DNA of 47,297 nt from Lingula anatina (GCF_001039355.2 NW_019775968.1:12859-60155), one strand, 5' to 3'. Shown: positions 24,773-36,622, numbered from the stretch's first letter. Notes: generated from the sequence alone by a model not told the origin. Numbers and translations: made by a program.

Positions 24773-25525
24773 GTAAGTTTTCATTCTTGAATTTGTAATT
24801 TAAAATGTGTTAGTGCGTTTTTTTTTCTACTGGTCAGTAATAGAGGCTATGCGTTAGATATTGTGATATCTCTAGCTAGTGGCTGTCCTTTCTCCGCCAT
24901 ATTCGAATCAGAATACAGAGTCTAGATATTCAAATGCAAATAACCCAAACACATCAATTTCCCTGAAAAGTGTGGGCAGTATCTCCGGAAACCATTACAT
25001 ATCATAAACTGCTGAACAACATATTTGCAAATAACTGTGGCTAGATTTATGCTTAATCAATCTGCCCTGAGTTCTTTGCTCCGACCAGTTTGCGTTCAGG
25101 CAATCAATTTGCAACCAGAATATCAAGGACTTATTTAGTCATAGATGTTCTAAGTCTTAGGTTAACCTTTTCCATTTACATTTTTCGTTATTGGGTATAT
25201 ATATAAATATATTTGCAGTGTTTAAGATGTAATATGTAATGAATTATATGTCAAGTAAGTATAGCTTGAAATGATAATGAAATTAGATTTAAACACTCTT
25301 TATAGAAGTGTTGTGATTTGTTAAACCAGATGTGCTACAACGAATATGTGTGCTTCTGTCGTAAAACGGAGAATCTATTGCCATTTATATTATACCAAAA
25401 ACTGAAACCGAAACTCAGAAGGTTGTCATATATTAATGGTACAGTGCCAAGTACAGTACCAAGTTTTCTTTATTAATGTATTTCAATAAAAATATTTAAT
25501 ACATTTTTCTTCAGGAATTCAGAAG

Positions 25526-26743
25526 ATGGCCGGTTATCTTGGTATTCTACTGATTGCAGTCATTTTGACGGGCAGTGTTCTGAGGGAAACCCAAGCGGTT
25601 TGCTGCCATCCCATTTTAAACGGAGGAGGGTACTGCAAGGATTGTACAAAAGTAAGATATGCCGTTTTGATTTAGTTTATAATAAAGCAAAATGCAAAGT
25701 GGATAGATTTACACAAGAAGAGAATGATTTTAATATGATTTGCTTTCTCCATACTGACATGGCGAGATAAGAAATACAGAATTGCACCCCTGTGTCTCTT
25801 CTACGGTGGATCAATCTTTTTATCTGGTTTGATACCAGCTCGGCTTCAAAGCCTCCGTGACTTCTTAGGGACCATTCAGATTGACAAGAGCCGAGTTCTA
25901 GTAAGGCCGCGATCTAAATATGGCGGACCTACATTACAGGAAGACCGCTTAATCCTGTAATGGTCTCTGGGGAGGCGTCTGAGAGGCGGAGAGACCATCT
26001 GAATGGTCCCTTAAAAAGTGATATATCTCAAAAAGAACACGTATATCATGATAAAAGAAGTAGACGGAGAATGCCGTAAAATCTGTTCTGGGTTTACAAG
26101 GTACCAGCACCTAAAGAGGTCGCCGGCTTAACACACCTTTTACAAAATAATGTTTGAGGAAAAAGGTGTATCAGATGGATACATTTTCTGACAAAAGCAA
26201 ATCATCGTATTTTCCCTAGAATAACATTAGGTTTGCCTTAATACCTCTCATTCAACACCAAAATACAGGACATACGCGTAATACGCGTACGCAACAACGT
26301 AATGGAGTGTTTCATTATCTCCTATATAATGACTTGGCGGTGATACAGGCTTGTTCATTACTGTTGTGGCCTTTAATTGAGATGCGCAAAAGATTATTTT
26401 ATTTCAATTGCCAGGATCTTTTCTGCGCTAATCTGCCATCTACCTTTTATTTTGCCTATTTCATCTAACATATTTCTTTGTTTATCTTGTTGTTTTCATG
26501 GTGTACTAAAAAACTGATAACGTTTGTCTCCAATTACTATTAAATCAGATTTGGAAATATCCCATGCCTTCAAAGTCACTTAACCGTATTTTCTAGAAGC
26601 TGTAAGTAATCTGGCGTGAACAGTACAATACTCAATGAACAAAGTTAGATAAGTTCCTAAATTGATCCACTCATTACATATTATAGTAATGCATGCATGT
26701 GCAAGTATTTGTGGTTATATTAAAATAAATGCCATGTTACGAC

Positions 26744-26835
<92 letters not shown>

Positions 26836-27002
26836 GAAAATTGAGGGTGATTGAATATATATACCTTACATTTCAGAAAGCTCCATATTGTTCAGACGGG
26901 GAATGTAATTCATTCGGCTGTAATTGCAAGGGTGGCTGTCGAAAAGACTGCGGCTATCGAATCCAACATTACACGTATTTGACCGTTTGTTTCCAATACT
27001 GA
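25526..27002 (+). CDS. Secreted 11-cysteine miniprotein, unknown family
   Basis: Two coding exons, 25515-25651 (ATG at 25526) and 26877-27002, are joined in phase 0 to give 83 aa. Residues 1-24 (MAGYLGILLIAVILTGSVLR then ETQA) form a signal peptide with likely cleavage before V25. The mature ~59 residues hold 11 cysteines, at 26, 27, 37, 40, 47, 52, 57, 59, 63, 67 and 80. Landmarks are VCCHP, YCKDC, YCSDGEC, GCNCKGGC and RKDC. Both splice sites are good (AAA|GTAAGA; TTTCAG|AAA). Size, secretion and cysteine density resemble invertebrate antimicrobial or toxin-like disulfide peptides, but I cannot match the spacing to a named family. The odd cysteine count implies a free thiol or a dimer. The intron carries a Harbinger-like MITE and a long TA tract 44 bp before the acceptor. 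The polyadenylation signal is weak (TATAAA near 27057). Confidence 0.75.
25868..26010. mobile_element. PIF/Harbinger-like MITE, 143 bp
   Basis: The terminal inverted repeats are GGGACCATTCAGAT and ATCTGAATGGTCCC, with TTA on each side (25865-25867 and 26011-26013). A 3-bp TTA duplication with GGG termini fits PIF/Harbinger MITEs. It lies in the intron of the cysteine-rich peptide gene. Confidence 0.8.
26752..26833. repeat. (TA)n microsatellite near the exon 3 acceptor
   Basis: About 80 bp of TA repeats, ending 44 bp before the 26877 exon start. Length variation here could affect splicing of the terminal exon. Confidence 0.95.
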
Positions 27003-27447
27003 TTTAGATGAGCATTTTTTCGTTACTCTTGCCCTAGATGTTCAATATTGTTTAAATATAAAATCAAAAAGTTTTTGACAGTATCCAAAAAATCAAATTA
27101 TATACATTTTGTAGAATTCCTACCACTGTCATGCCGAAATATATTTGATGTTCGTTAACAATGTCAAGGTTTAAAATCGACAGACATCCACTTTTTTACT
27201 TCTCATGCAGGCAGACTTCTCTTAAACCGTTTAAAAGAAAGTATTGTAGATGAAGCGTCCCCGGAGGGTTTGTGGGCACCTAGTAAACGTGTTATAGGGA
27301 TAAATCCTAAATCGAGGTTAATTGGCATTCGGGTGTCCCTCTTTGTACAGCAATAGTATCGTGCAGTATCGCATCCTAACCTTCTCTGTTTTTTTCATTA
27401 ATAATATACAAATACGACATTGTTACATATCTTAAAATTTCAGCAAG

Positions 27448-27531
27448 ATGTTTGATCAGGGTTTTATCGGATGGGTTACTCAATGCTATTGCACTAATGG
27501 AAGATCCGTGGAAGATGTTCACAGAACTTAA
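27448..27531 (+). CDS. Possible alternative 3' exon of the cysteine-rich peptide gene
   Basis: An acceptor-like AAAATTTCAGCAAG precedes an open stretch of 27 codons ending TAA. Using the second AG of the tandem CAGCAAG, phase-0 joining from the 25651 donor adds MFDQGFIGWVTQCYCTNGRS and seven more residues. That would give a 69-aa precursor with six mature cysteines (CC...C..C...C-x-C) instead of eleven. The CYCTNGR segment loosely parallels CNCKGGCR in the main terminal exon, as expected for a duplicated exon. Using the first AG gives an early stop (QDV-stop). Without transcripts this remains a candidate. Confidence 0.3.
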   Translation: MFDQGFIGWVTQCYCTNGRSVEDVHRT

Positions 27532-27799
27532 GATGTTGATGCAGCGGGTAAGGAATAAAACAAGCAGTGTGCTTTATTTCATTGAATTGCTGTATGTTGG
27601 GTTGAACTGGGTGACTAAAACACGTTACTTATTTCAAAGTTCAATATCTTTGACAGTTTTAAAGATATTTTAGAAAAATTATGTTTTTGATAAATGCTTG
27701 GAATTTCATGAGTGTATCTGTCTTAATTTTGGCATTTGTGACACCCAGCTGTCAATCAATTTTTTGCTTTGATGAAAATATCAGAACTGATTCATTTTT

Positions 27800-28159
27800 A
27801 ACACTTGAAATGTCCAGGGTTTACCAATAGTAAAGCATCAAAAACCTACGCAAAATTTGAATTCAAAATCTTTTGAGCTGTAAGAGTTAATAAACTTAGA
27901 AAGAAGTTTTTTTTTTTTGTTTCTTTTTTAGCCACCCAGTATTCTGGAATACATAGCTCTGGATAAAATTACCNTAACACCTGAAATGTCCAGGGTTTAC
28001 CAATAGTAAAGCATCAAAAACCTACGCAAAATTTGAATTCAAAATCTTTTGAGCTGTAAGAGTTAATAAACTTAGAAAGAAGTTTGGTTTTTTTTTTTTT
28101 TTTGTTTCTTTTTTAGCCACCCAGTATTCTGGAATACATATCTCTGGATAAAATTACCT
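27800..28159. repeat. 176-bp adjacent duplication split by a single N
   Basis: TGTCCAGGGTTTACC recurs 176 bp apart, at 27811 and 27987. The two copies differ by only a few substitutions and a longer T-run. The N at 27974 sits exactly at their junction. This looks like an unmerged contig overlap or two haplotypes joined, rather than a biological repeat. Confidence 0.7.
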
Positions 28160-29140
28160 ACCCCTAAATAGAGAGAATGATATCACGATAATTGGCTTCT
28201 TCCATTTATATTTATATATACATCTTGAATGTATGTATCTTTATTCTCCAAGTTCTTATTGTACATTATACTTTTTTTGTTTTCAGATATGGTAATAAAC
28301 CACAGGGTTATTTGCTATTGGGACGCGAAGAATGGGCTGAGAGAGAGAGAGAGAGAGGAGGAGGAATGCATTCATATGTGTCTGATTTAATATTGACGTT
28401 GAAATGAAAAAAACGTCATTCTTTAATTAAACGGAATTGCAAAACATGTGTGTTGATGTATCTATTCAATTAATAGTATTTCCACATTCACGTTCCAAAT
28501 GCTTGAGAGGAATCCCCCCCCTCGCCCCCTCCCCACACTGGGTTAAACACGGCCATAACACCTGAAGTTATGCCGTATGGGAATTATAACTGTAATTAAA
28601 TTAAATTTAAAGGATGGCATTTTAAAAGGCAGAGTTTTGTGTAGTTTCAAATGACACATTTTAAAAACAATTGTGAATTCTACTAATTTTTCTCGCCTTC
28701 GTTTACTCCAACATTTGAGCTCACAAGCTTGTTACAGCAATACGTTCTTTAGAATAAAATTTGAAGAGAGACAGGCCTACCCAACTATCAGACTCGGCAC
28801 CGAATGATCCCAGATCGGACCACACTACCCCTTTTCAAGGTGTGCGTCAGTACGCATTTCACAGTATCATACCCCGGAACAAATTTTGATGATAGATGCA
28901 CTTCTTTCCAACCCCGCTGAGAATCATCACTATCACATCGCGATCATTTGGTGCACTCAGCTCAACAGTATATCAGATATGCAGCACGTGTTCTGATATC
29001 TCATTCAAAAATAATAAAATGGCCCAGTTGATTAGTTTAATAAATAATATTCAAGTTAAAGGCATTTGAGGGATGAAAAATACATGTAACTGAATATTTA
29101 TACTATTACAGAGTTCGGAACTCATAAATAAGACGTTAAT
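28160..29140. other. Intergenic, no gene recognised; imperfect inverted repeat
   Basis: GGCACCGAATGATC at about 28796 pairs with GATCATTTGGTGCACTC ending near 28967, suggesting a degraded ~170-bp MITE. A frame opening after TTGTTTTCAG at 28287 (to 28407) contains a GA-microsatellite-encoded RERERE stretch and no motif, so I do not call it. Confidence 0.4.
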
Positions 29141-29623
29141 AAGACTTACTGGTGCAATGGATTCCGTCCCCTACGTAACCATCTTTGCAAACACAATCTT
29201 CGTTGCATGCATAATTGAAAGGAAACAATCCTGCGTCAGCTTATGAATGCACACGGCGATCTCTCCACACTTTCCTGCAAACAAGTTAAAGAGAGAGAGA
29301 AGACAGAAGTTGGCGCATTACCTCAGATTTTAATTTTTTCGTGTTTACAACACAAATCAGACACCAAGAGTAGCAGTAAATGATTTATTCTGTCATTGTC
29401 AAATTAGGAGAACCACTGTAGTAAATTCAATTATTGATCAAAATATAGTGGATCTATAGCCACCACAACAGGCGCAAACATTCGCTGATGTTAAAGAAAT
29501 TTAGGTCCGCCTGGAATCGAGGTCCTACCCGTGTACGCACCACCGTTTCTTAAACCCCCTTTACCCCCGGACGGCGTCCCACCCGCATCACTTGTGCTAC
29601 CATGAAACTGGCCAGGGCCCCGT

Positions 29624-30593
29624 AATGCCGCCATTTCACACAGCCCACGAATCGCAAGAATGGCCAGCAATTGGTATATATTCGTAGTCAGTTCTTGCAC
29701 TTCTTGACCAACAGGAATTAGTGGCAAAACCTTTGATGCCCCTATTTCACACAGACCACGAATCGCACGAATGGCCAGGAATTGAAAATCTCAGGATTCG
29801 TGGTTGAATCGTAATCAGTTTATGAAGTTCTTAAGAGATTCGTATATATTCGTAGTCAGTTCTTGCACTTCTTGACCAACAGGAATTAGTGGCAAAACCT
29901 TTGATGCCCCTATTTCACACAGTCCACGAATCGCACGAATGGCCAGGAATTGAAAATCTCAGGATTCGTGGTTGAATCGTAATCAGTTCGTGAAGTTCGT
30001 AATAGATAAGTATATAATCGTAGTCAGTTCTTGCAATTCTTGATGAATCAGTAATTCGTGGCAAAAAGTTTGAGCTGTTCAAAATTTTGGCCACGAACTC
30101 CCGATTCCAAAAAGTCGTAGTGAATTATTGGACAATATTCGTCCGATTCCAGCCGAATCCCACGAATATTTGTAACGCTATCGCACCTGTATCGTAACTG
30201 AATCGTAGAGCGTGTCGAATTAGACCAGAAAATTTGCAAAATCTTCCGATTCCAGCCGAATCCCACGGATATTCGTAACACTATCGCACTTGTATCGTAA
30301 CTGAATCGTAGAGCTTGTTGAATTAGACCAGAAAATTGGCAAAATCTCACGAATCCTCACGAATCCGGAAATTTGTCAATTCCTGGCGATTCGTGGGATT
30401 CGTGGTTTTTGTGAAATAGGGCATCAAATTTTTTGCCACTAATTCCTGTTGGTCAAGAAGTGCAAGAACTGACTACGAATATATACGAATCTCTAAAGAA
30501 CTTCACGAACTGATTACGATTCAATCACGAATCCTGAAATTTGTCAATTCCTGGCCATTCGTGAGATTCGTGGTCTGTGTGAAATAGGGGCAT
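29624..30593. mobile_element. Large foldback (hairpin) element with repeated subunits
   Basis: The outer ends are inverted: ATGCCCCTATTTCACACAG at 29736 (a related ATGCCGCCATTTCACACAG near 29625) and CTGTGTGAAATAGGGGCAT ending 30593. Long inner arms also pair. The segment 29808-29898 is the reverse complement of 30425-30525. Direct repeats of the arm occur at 29738 and 29906, and of a GATTCCAGCCGAATCCCACG segment at 30134 and 30246. No protein-coding frame was recognised. This is a composite, snap-back, non-autonomous element. Confidence 0.75.
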
Positions 30594-30599
30594 TTATTT

Positions 30600-31180
30600 A
30601 CCAGTTAGTCCGAGGATCATCTGTTTTGAATGCAACATTCATGATTGAACTAGGATGGTAACACCGGTATGAGAAAAGTACAGGGTTTTTAACGTATTTT
30701 AGATAATTATAAAATAATATAAGTGTTTAAAATAATGGGGATTTCAAATAGCGAGGTAGTGAGGTATGGTGTTAAAGTCGTAGGCCACACATCAGTATTT
30801 GCATAGCGAATGCGTTCTAAAATTAGTGAATTAACATTTCCCTTCATCCCTTAGTATATTTTAATCATATCACTGTAAGTAATATTATACCTATCTGTAG
30901 CATTAGCATTAGACTTACAGCATTTTTTCAGTAACATACAATATAAGCAACATTTACATAAAGACGCGGGCACACTGCTAATGGATGAATGTTATTAAAT
31001 GAAACATAGCTGCTATTGCAGATTAGCATATCATAGTATGCGCTTGTCATCATATTTTTATGATATGTTGCTTCTTCATCACTTAAACTCTAGTACACGT
31101 TGTACTTTTTTAAGTTTTTATCTGCACAACCTTAAAACAAAGCGACTGTCAGATATGCAGTTTAAACATACAGTGTTGTA
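30600..31180. other. Spacer, no feature recognised
   Basis: AT-rich sequence between the foldback element and the first EGF exon remnant of gene C. It would be intron if gene C were transcribed. I see no motif in it. Confidence 0.4.
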
Positions 31181-32289
31181 CCTTACCTGTTCTACACTAA
31201 AGAGAACATAGGCATACTGAATCAATAAATGCACTAGCTTCATCAAAGCATCTTCCACACCATTAAGACAAGGGTCAGTTATGCACGCGGCTGAAACAAC
31301 AGACCAAATATCAATTACATTTGATCCATGTGGTTTAAGTGTACATAGTAGACATTATATGCACTTTGAATATGCTAAATTCATATTTAACCCTAGATAC
31401 ATGTTTTTACATTGTCGCAGCCTGTATGCATGCACCGAGTCTGTGCACCTCTTTGAAATCATATCGCAACTAATTAAATCCCATGCACGTACGTCATATT
31501 CACTGTAGGCTGGGGTAATTTATAATTCCATTATCCATTTATATTTCAATTGACTATTTATTCATTTTATATTATTACTTCTTTTGTGTGTGTGTGGGGG
31601 TGGGGGGTGGTAATAATCTCGACGCTGACCGAGGTGATAATGGAGAAATACCTGGCCTTTTTTGCTCCCATTCCCGCACCCCAATGTGAAAACAGGAAAC
31701 AAATAACAACTATGATCTAAATAGTCAATTGCTTTTTACTTACCGAAAGCATAAGTTGAATAAGGACAAAAGACGTCACTTGCCATGAATCCAAAAAAAA
31801 GGGTGGAAATTATTTATTACGAATTGTCTGTGTGATGGTATGCTCGTCCACTTTGTTGCATCTCGTCTCAGACAATATTCACGATATCAGAGGCACGTAT
31901 CCATACTCTCTGTCTGATATATATACCCGAAGAAAATAATATTTCTGCCCTCAATGTGCAGATGCCGATGTGCAGTTAGATCTTTACCATAAATAAAGGG
32001 AGACCCACACTGATTAAATCATTTTCCTTTAGAGTAGATAAAAACTTACCTCGTTTTTACAAACTGAAATCAACTCGGATAATGAGACTTCTCAGAGTAA
32101 GTCTTTCTTACTTTACGCACTGCCAGTACGTGTCAAGCCACGTCCTATACGTGATATACGTGTCACACGACAAACAAACCAATAACGGTCGTGAAGAAGC
32201 TTTTGGTCTTAACTAAAACAGAGGAAACGAGTTTCTTCCATCCTCGGTCTAAATATCATTCACTGAGTTCCCCTGTGTGTATGTAAGGT

Positions 32290-32540
32290 GCCGAGTGTCG
32301 CTAGTAGTGGTGAATATATATCCGAAGTCAACATTACAGAATACGCCTTCTAAGCTCTCGTAATTTCAGAACATCATCAATTTATGCACTGAATATACCG
32401 CATGAAACGATAATAGATACCACTATAACGCTTATGATAATATGAAACTGGTTATACAAATGGAAAATGTGCTTGTTTACTTCTCTTGTACTGGCCCAGA
32501 CAGTAAAACCAATATGTCTGTTATTCTGGATTAGATACTT
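32290..32540. repeat. Inverted R-family remnant upstream of gene C
   Basis: Read in reverse complement, CACATTTTCCAT, GTTTCATATTATCATAAGCGTTATAGTGGTATC and GGCGTATTCTGTAATGTTGA match the R units near 2.34-2.52 kb. The 25-codon frame starting MENVLVY (32460-32534, plus strand) corresponds to the MENVFVY micro-frame of the array. R plus promoter together therefore form the inverted module. Confidence 0.6.
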
Positions 32541-33136
32541 AGTAATGTTCTGTTACAGGTATTTCAGATACGTCAAATGGCGTAGGTGCGTGTACTATGT
32601 CAAAGTGACCAAGGAAAATATAAATTTACTGTAAGATATGAGCACACTTAAGGAAGTTCAATACTTTAAAACAGTACGTTTATTTGGCAGATGTTAAATT
32701 TGACCAAGTGTACAAGTGTATTCAATCTGCAGTATTCGGGCAGTATCAAAGCAAAAAGTGCACAGTTCTCAGGGAATACGAAGTATATTGCCCAATGAGA
32801 GAACATTGGACCCTGGAGAGAAGCCACGGAAGCACGGCCGCTAAACCCGTGTGACGTCTCCATGTTGTTTCAAAGACGCGTCGTCCCAAAATTACACACA
32901 AGGGAATTTTTCATAACATTCTGTGGTAAAAGACCAATCAGAGGACTGGAGTTCACTTTGACCTCAGGTCAATTACATGTATCTGTTCCCGGTAAAAGTG
33001 CACGATCACATGACAAACAGTAACACAATAGTAATATTCAGAATAGTACATGTAACTGACCAATCAGAGCCCTACAATTCTACATTACCTCTGTTCTGAA
33101 ATGACTTCAGGGTAATACATATGTAGATCTTGATAT

Positions 33137-33381
33137 CAGTGGCGGGGTTTGGGCGTGTCATTAGGGTCCTGACCCCTCCCCTTCGGAAATAAAAGTAGAA
33201 TTTTGACTAGCTGAATCAAAGTTCTAAACCCAACTGAATGGCACCGTACGCCCTCCAAAACACCAGTTTTTTCGGGGACCCGAACACCACGCCCAGGGAA
33301 GCGAGGGTCGGCTTCACGTCCAAGGCATGTGATTCCTAAAAAACCGGCCCCTCCTTTCAAATAATCCTGTATACGCCCCTG
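33137..33381. mobile_element. hAT-like MITE, 245 bp
   Basis: It starts CAGTGGCGGGG and ends ATACGCCCCTG, imperfect inverted termini of the CAGNGGCG class. A more degraded copy lies at about 38555-38780 in the D duplication, so it was present before the C/D split. No target duplication is recognisable. Confidence 0.5.
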
Positions 33382-35066
33382 TTTTTGGAAGGTCTTATTC
33401 TTCCGGAACTTAAAGTTGTCTTTCTGCGTACATATACATATTGCCAAAATAAAAGTTAAGTTTATTATCACATTAGTGATAAGAGGAAAAGTATTGCAAT
33501 TCAACAACGCCTCGGACGTCATAATTCATTATCGACACAAGTGATCTCCTTAATTTATATCAAGGTGCTAAGTAGGATGTCAAGTAGAGGGTCCTAGACT
33601 CTCAGTCTGTGAAACAACGTCTCTGCTTGATTCCTTGACAGAAACAGCAAGCAAGTTTTCGATAAAGAATAAAATTACAAAGAAGATGAAAGAAAGACAA
33701 ATTTACAAATTTAGATCGACCCAGGGAGTTAGGTCGATCTAAATTTTTATCTCTGGATCGATCTAAATCTCTGGGAATGCACCCTTATATGAGATTTTAA
33801 TCCGTAAAATTTCAACCGAATGCTTCATAAAGTATCGGCATTATTATTTTCATCATTATTTTCATAATTGTTTTGTTGTTGTTACGCTTTTTTTTTATTC
33901 AGTGTTTTTAACCACCATCCTATTTCAATACTTAAGTGCATCTTCTCAACTTCTATACGCAGGCTAGGGACATGTATTCTACCATAACCTCAAAGTGAGT
34001 TACTTTCATTATGGGATGGAACCAAACCATCCTTATTGCCAAACCAGCCTTATTGTCCAAAATGATTTCAAATCAGATCGACTAAATTACTATACCCCAG
34101 TGCTCGTTGGGGATTCTTATTACTTCCCAAAATAAAAGAGTTGATCGTAAGTTTATTATCACATTAGTGATAAGAGGAAAAGTATTGCAATTCAACAACG
34201 CCTCGGACGTCATAATTCATTATCGACACATGTAATCTCCTTAATTAACATCAAGGTGCTAATTGGAGGGTCAAGTAGAGGGCGCTAGACTCCTAGTCTG
34301 TGAAACAACGTCTCTGCTTGATTCCTTGACAGAAACAGCAAGCAAGTTTTCGATAAAGAATAAAATTACAAAGAAGATGAAAGAAAGACAAAATACAAAT
34401 GGATACGGAAAGCCGTCCAGGGTACATTTTTTAATGTAGGCTACATGTAGGTAGCAGATTGGGGACTTAATCGAGTTTCAATCACCAAATGAGTTTTGTT
34501 TGCGAATAGCTTTAGAAAATTAATACGTAATGTTAAAATTCCTAAAGCCTTTGACATATGGAACTTAATTTGGCTATAATCTGTCTTATTTTTATATTTC
34601 ATATTAAGTCGCGTGCATCGGCATGCACTGTGAAACAAACGCAGTTTCCGATTGCAGATATCTATTTCCCCAAACTGATGGCAAATACAATACATTAACG
34701 CATCTGAGTATTTAGTGCTTATGGAATCTGCAACCCATCTTTCATTTCCGGTTCTTAATCATTTTTATCCATTATTTGGCGAAAACAACCTGCCGTTTAT
34801 AACCCTCAGGTATTCTCCATCAACACTTTGCCGCTCGTTATTCAAAAACTTGAAGTCGTCTTTCTTCATACAAGTACCTTGTTTGACAATCGTTATAATA
34901 AAACAAATAGTGCTCGGAACACATTCATATGTTAAGTACCTGGACGTGTCAAATACAGCACCTTTTTGCTCAACTCACTAGATGGGTATAAGATTAGTAA
35001 CTTTTTCAGAATCGTGTGTCAGGTTTAAATTTGAAACATTTTAATCGAATGCCGCACACACCATCG

Positions 35067-35113
<47 letters not shown>

Positions 35114-35116
35114 GTT
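35067..35116. repeat. (ATT)n microsatellite
   Basis: A pure ATT run of about 48 bp with one GTT near its end, inside a 5'-flank unit. Confidence 0.9.
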
Positions 35117-35358
35117 ATTACATATTTTTTATTCAGACAGTGTTCGTAACCATCATCCTATTCCAATACTGAAATGCATTTCCTCAACTTCTACATGAAG
35201 ACTAGGTATCCAACCAAAACCTCTAAGTGAGTTGTTTTCACTAAAAAATTGAGCAAAATCTCAAGCTTTATTATCCAAAAACAATTTCAAATAAAATCGA
35301 CTAAATTACTATACCCCACTCGTTGGGGATTCTTATTACTTCCAAAAATAAAAGTTAA

Positions 35359-35957
35359 TAAAAGCAATAATAACTCTTCCTTTGAGATTCAAAATTCCGC
35401 AAGAAATACATTGTAAACAACGCATGGAAATATATCCTATTGCATTTTACCACTAAAACGGCTGTTTTTTGTAGTAAAACTAAAATCTGTGCTTGTCAAT
35501 AGGGCTTTCGATGCCTTTCTTCACGTTCGTTAAGGCATCCGTTGCCTATGACGTTAGGGTGTCACGCAGATTCTCGCGTTCATACGGGACCAAAATAACA
35601 TTTGGCGCCAAACGCGTTGATGCAATCCGCAGACAGTGCGTCGGATAACGAAAAGCCCAGAATTGCACACATTGTAGATATAAATGCATTTTGAGCAATA
35701 AGACGAACATATATTTTGAATCTTATGTTAATGTTATATTAAGTGTTGTTGTTATCTGCTTTTCCCGCGGTTTTAAGTAGGTCACCAGAAAATATCGCTC
35801 GATATCGCGTGACTATGCAATGTCAGAGAGGGCTCCGTCAGTTAAAATCTCTTAAGAGATTTTAACAAAAAACCAAACGTTTAGGAAAAAAAACCTGGAC
35901 TAACTTTGAATGCAGGAATAGGGTCGTTGACCATTGGTAAGTAGGGGAAAATTGCCG
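35359..35957. mobile_element. piggyBac-type MITE, longer copy
   Basis: TTAA flanks at 35355-35358 and 35958-35961 bracket sequence that is the reverse-orientation relative of the element at 39488-39825. They share GCAATAATAACTCTTC near one end, GTAAAAC/TTTTACCAC stretches and the 26-bp palindrome at 35841-35866. The unit at 43.23 kb reads AGTTAATCTTAAG without the element and acts as an empty site. Confidence 0.6.
35841..35866. repeat. 26-bp perfect palindrome (copy 1)
   Basis: GTTAAAATCTCTT followed immediately by its exact reverse complement. The identical palindrome occurs at 39631-39656 inside the related TTAA-flanked element. Confidence 0.95.
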
Positions 35958-36622
35958 TTAATTATCGCGTGTTGATAAGAGGAAGAGTATTTCAATTCAA
36001 CAACGACAACGTCATTATTCATTATTGACAGAAGTCATCTCAGTACTTAACACCAAGAGGATGCCAGACTTTCAGGTAGTGATACAACTTCCATACCTGA
36101 TTCCGTGACTGAAAAAACAGAACACGCTTTCGATGGAGAATAAGATTACCAAAAAGGGAGAGAGAGAAAAAGGCAATTTTAATTTTGATTTAAAAAACAC
36201 AACTGACAATAGAAAGTCTTAATAGAGTTTTCAATAACCAAATATCACAGAGCTTCAATTGTAAGAAGTGTAGAAAATTAACACTTAAATATTAAAAGCT
36301 ATGGTGGAACTGAATTCGGTTATAATCTGTCTTGTTTTTACATCTTTTATACATTAAATAACTCGTATCGGCAGCTATAACACACATTGAGACACATACA
36401 GTTTCAAGTCAAATATATTTATCTCTCCAAACTGATGGCAACTACAATAAATCAACACATCTGAATATACGTTAATATAAAATCTGCAATCTATTTGTCA
36501 TTTCCGTTTCTTAATCACTTTTATCAACTGTTTGGCGAAAATATCCTGTCAATAATAACCCTTATGTATTCTCCATAAACACCTTGCCGCTGAGGAACAT
36601 GATTTGATAGCGTGTTGACTTC

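Larger units (their letters stand above)
29150..32170 (-). pseudogene. Damaged inverted EGF gene (C)
   Basis: Pieces lie in gene order on the minus strand. They are the promoter/UTR exon (32050 to about 32170, donor GTAAGT), the remnant of a signal-peptide exon (31744-31806), a first-EGF exon start (31187-31290, CITDPCLNG) and a second-EGF exon (29150-29274). About 40 bp covering the start codon and hydrophobic core are missing from the signal exon, leaving MASDVF. The second-EGF exon keeps both splice sites and ends CKDGYVGDGIHCT, but is 125 bp, not a multiple of three, so KCGEIAVCIH and the end lie in different frames. The first EGF loses its later cysteines. I infer a pseudogene; the parts might still be spliced into another transcript. 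Confidence 0.6.
31213..33430. repeat. Segmental duplication, copy C (partner 36737-38830)
   Basis: A long collinear match to 36737-38830 covers the EGF exon start, intron, signal exon, promoter, R remnant and the flank beyond. Copy C lacks ~40 bp of the signal exon and has extra sequence near 32660-32760. Copy D lacks part of the R segment. Both are in the same orientation and inverted relative to the gene A region. Confidence 0.85.

Noticed and set aside
28287-28407. Open frame after a TTGTTTTCAG acceptor (YGNKPQGYLLLGREEW...)
   Set aside because: Half of it is encoded by a GA microsatellite. There is no upstream exon in matching phase, no cysteines and no motif.
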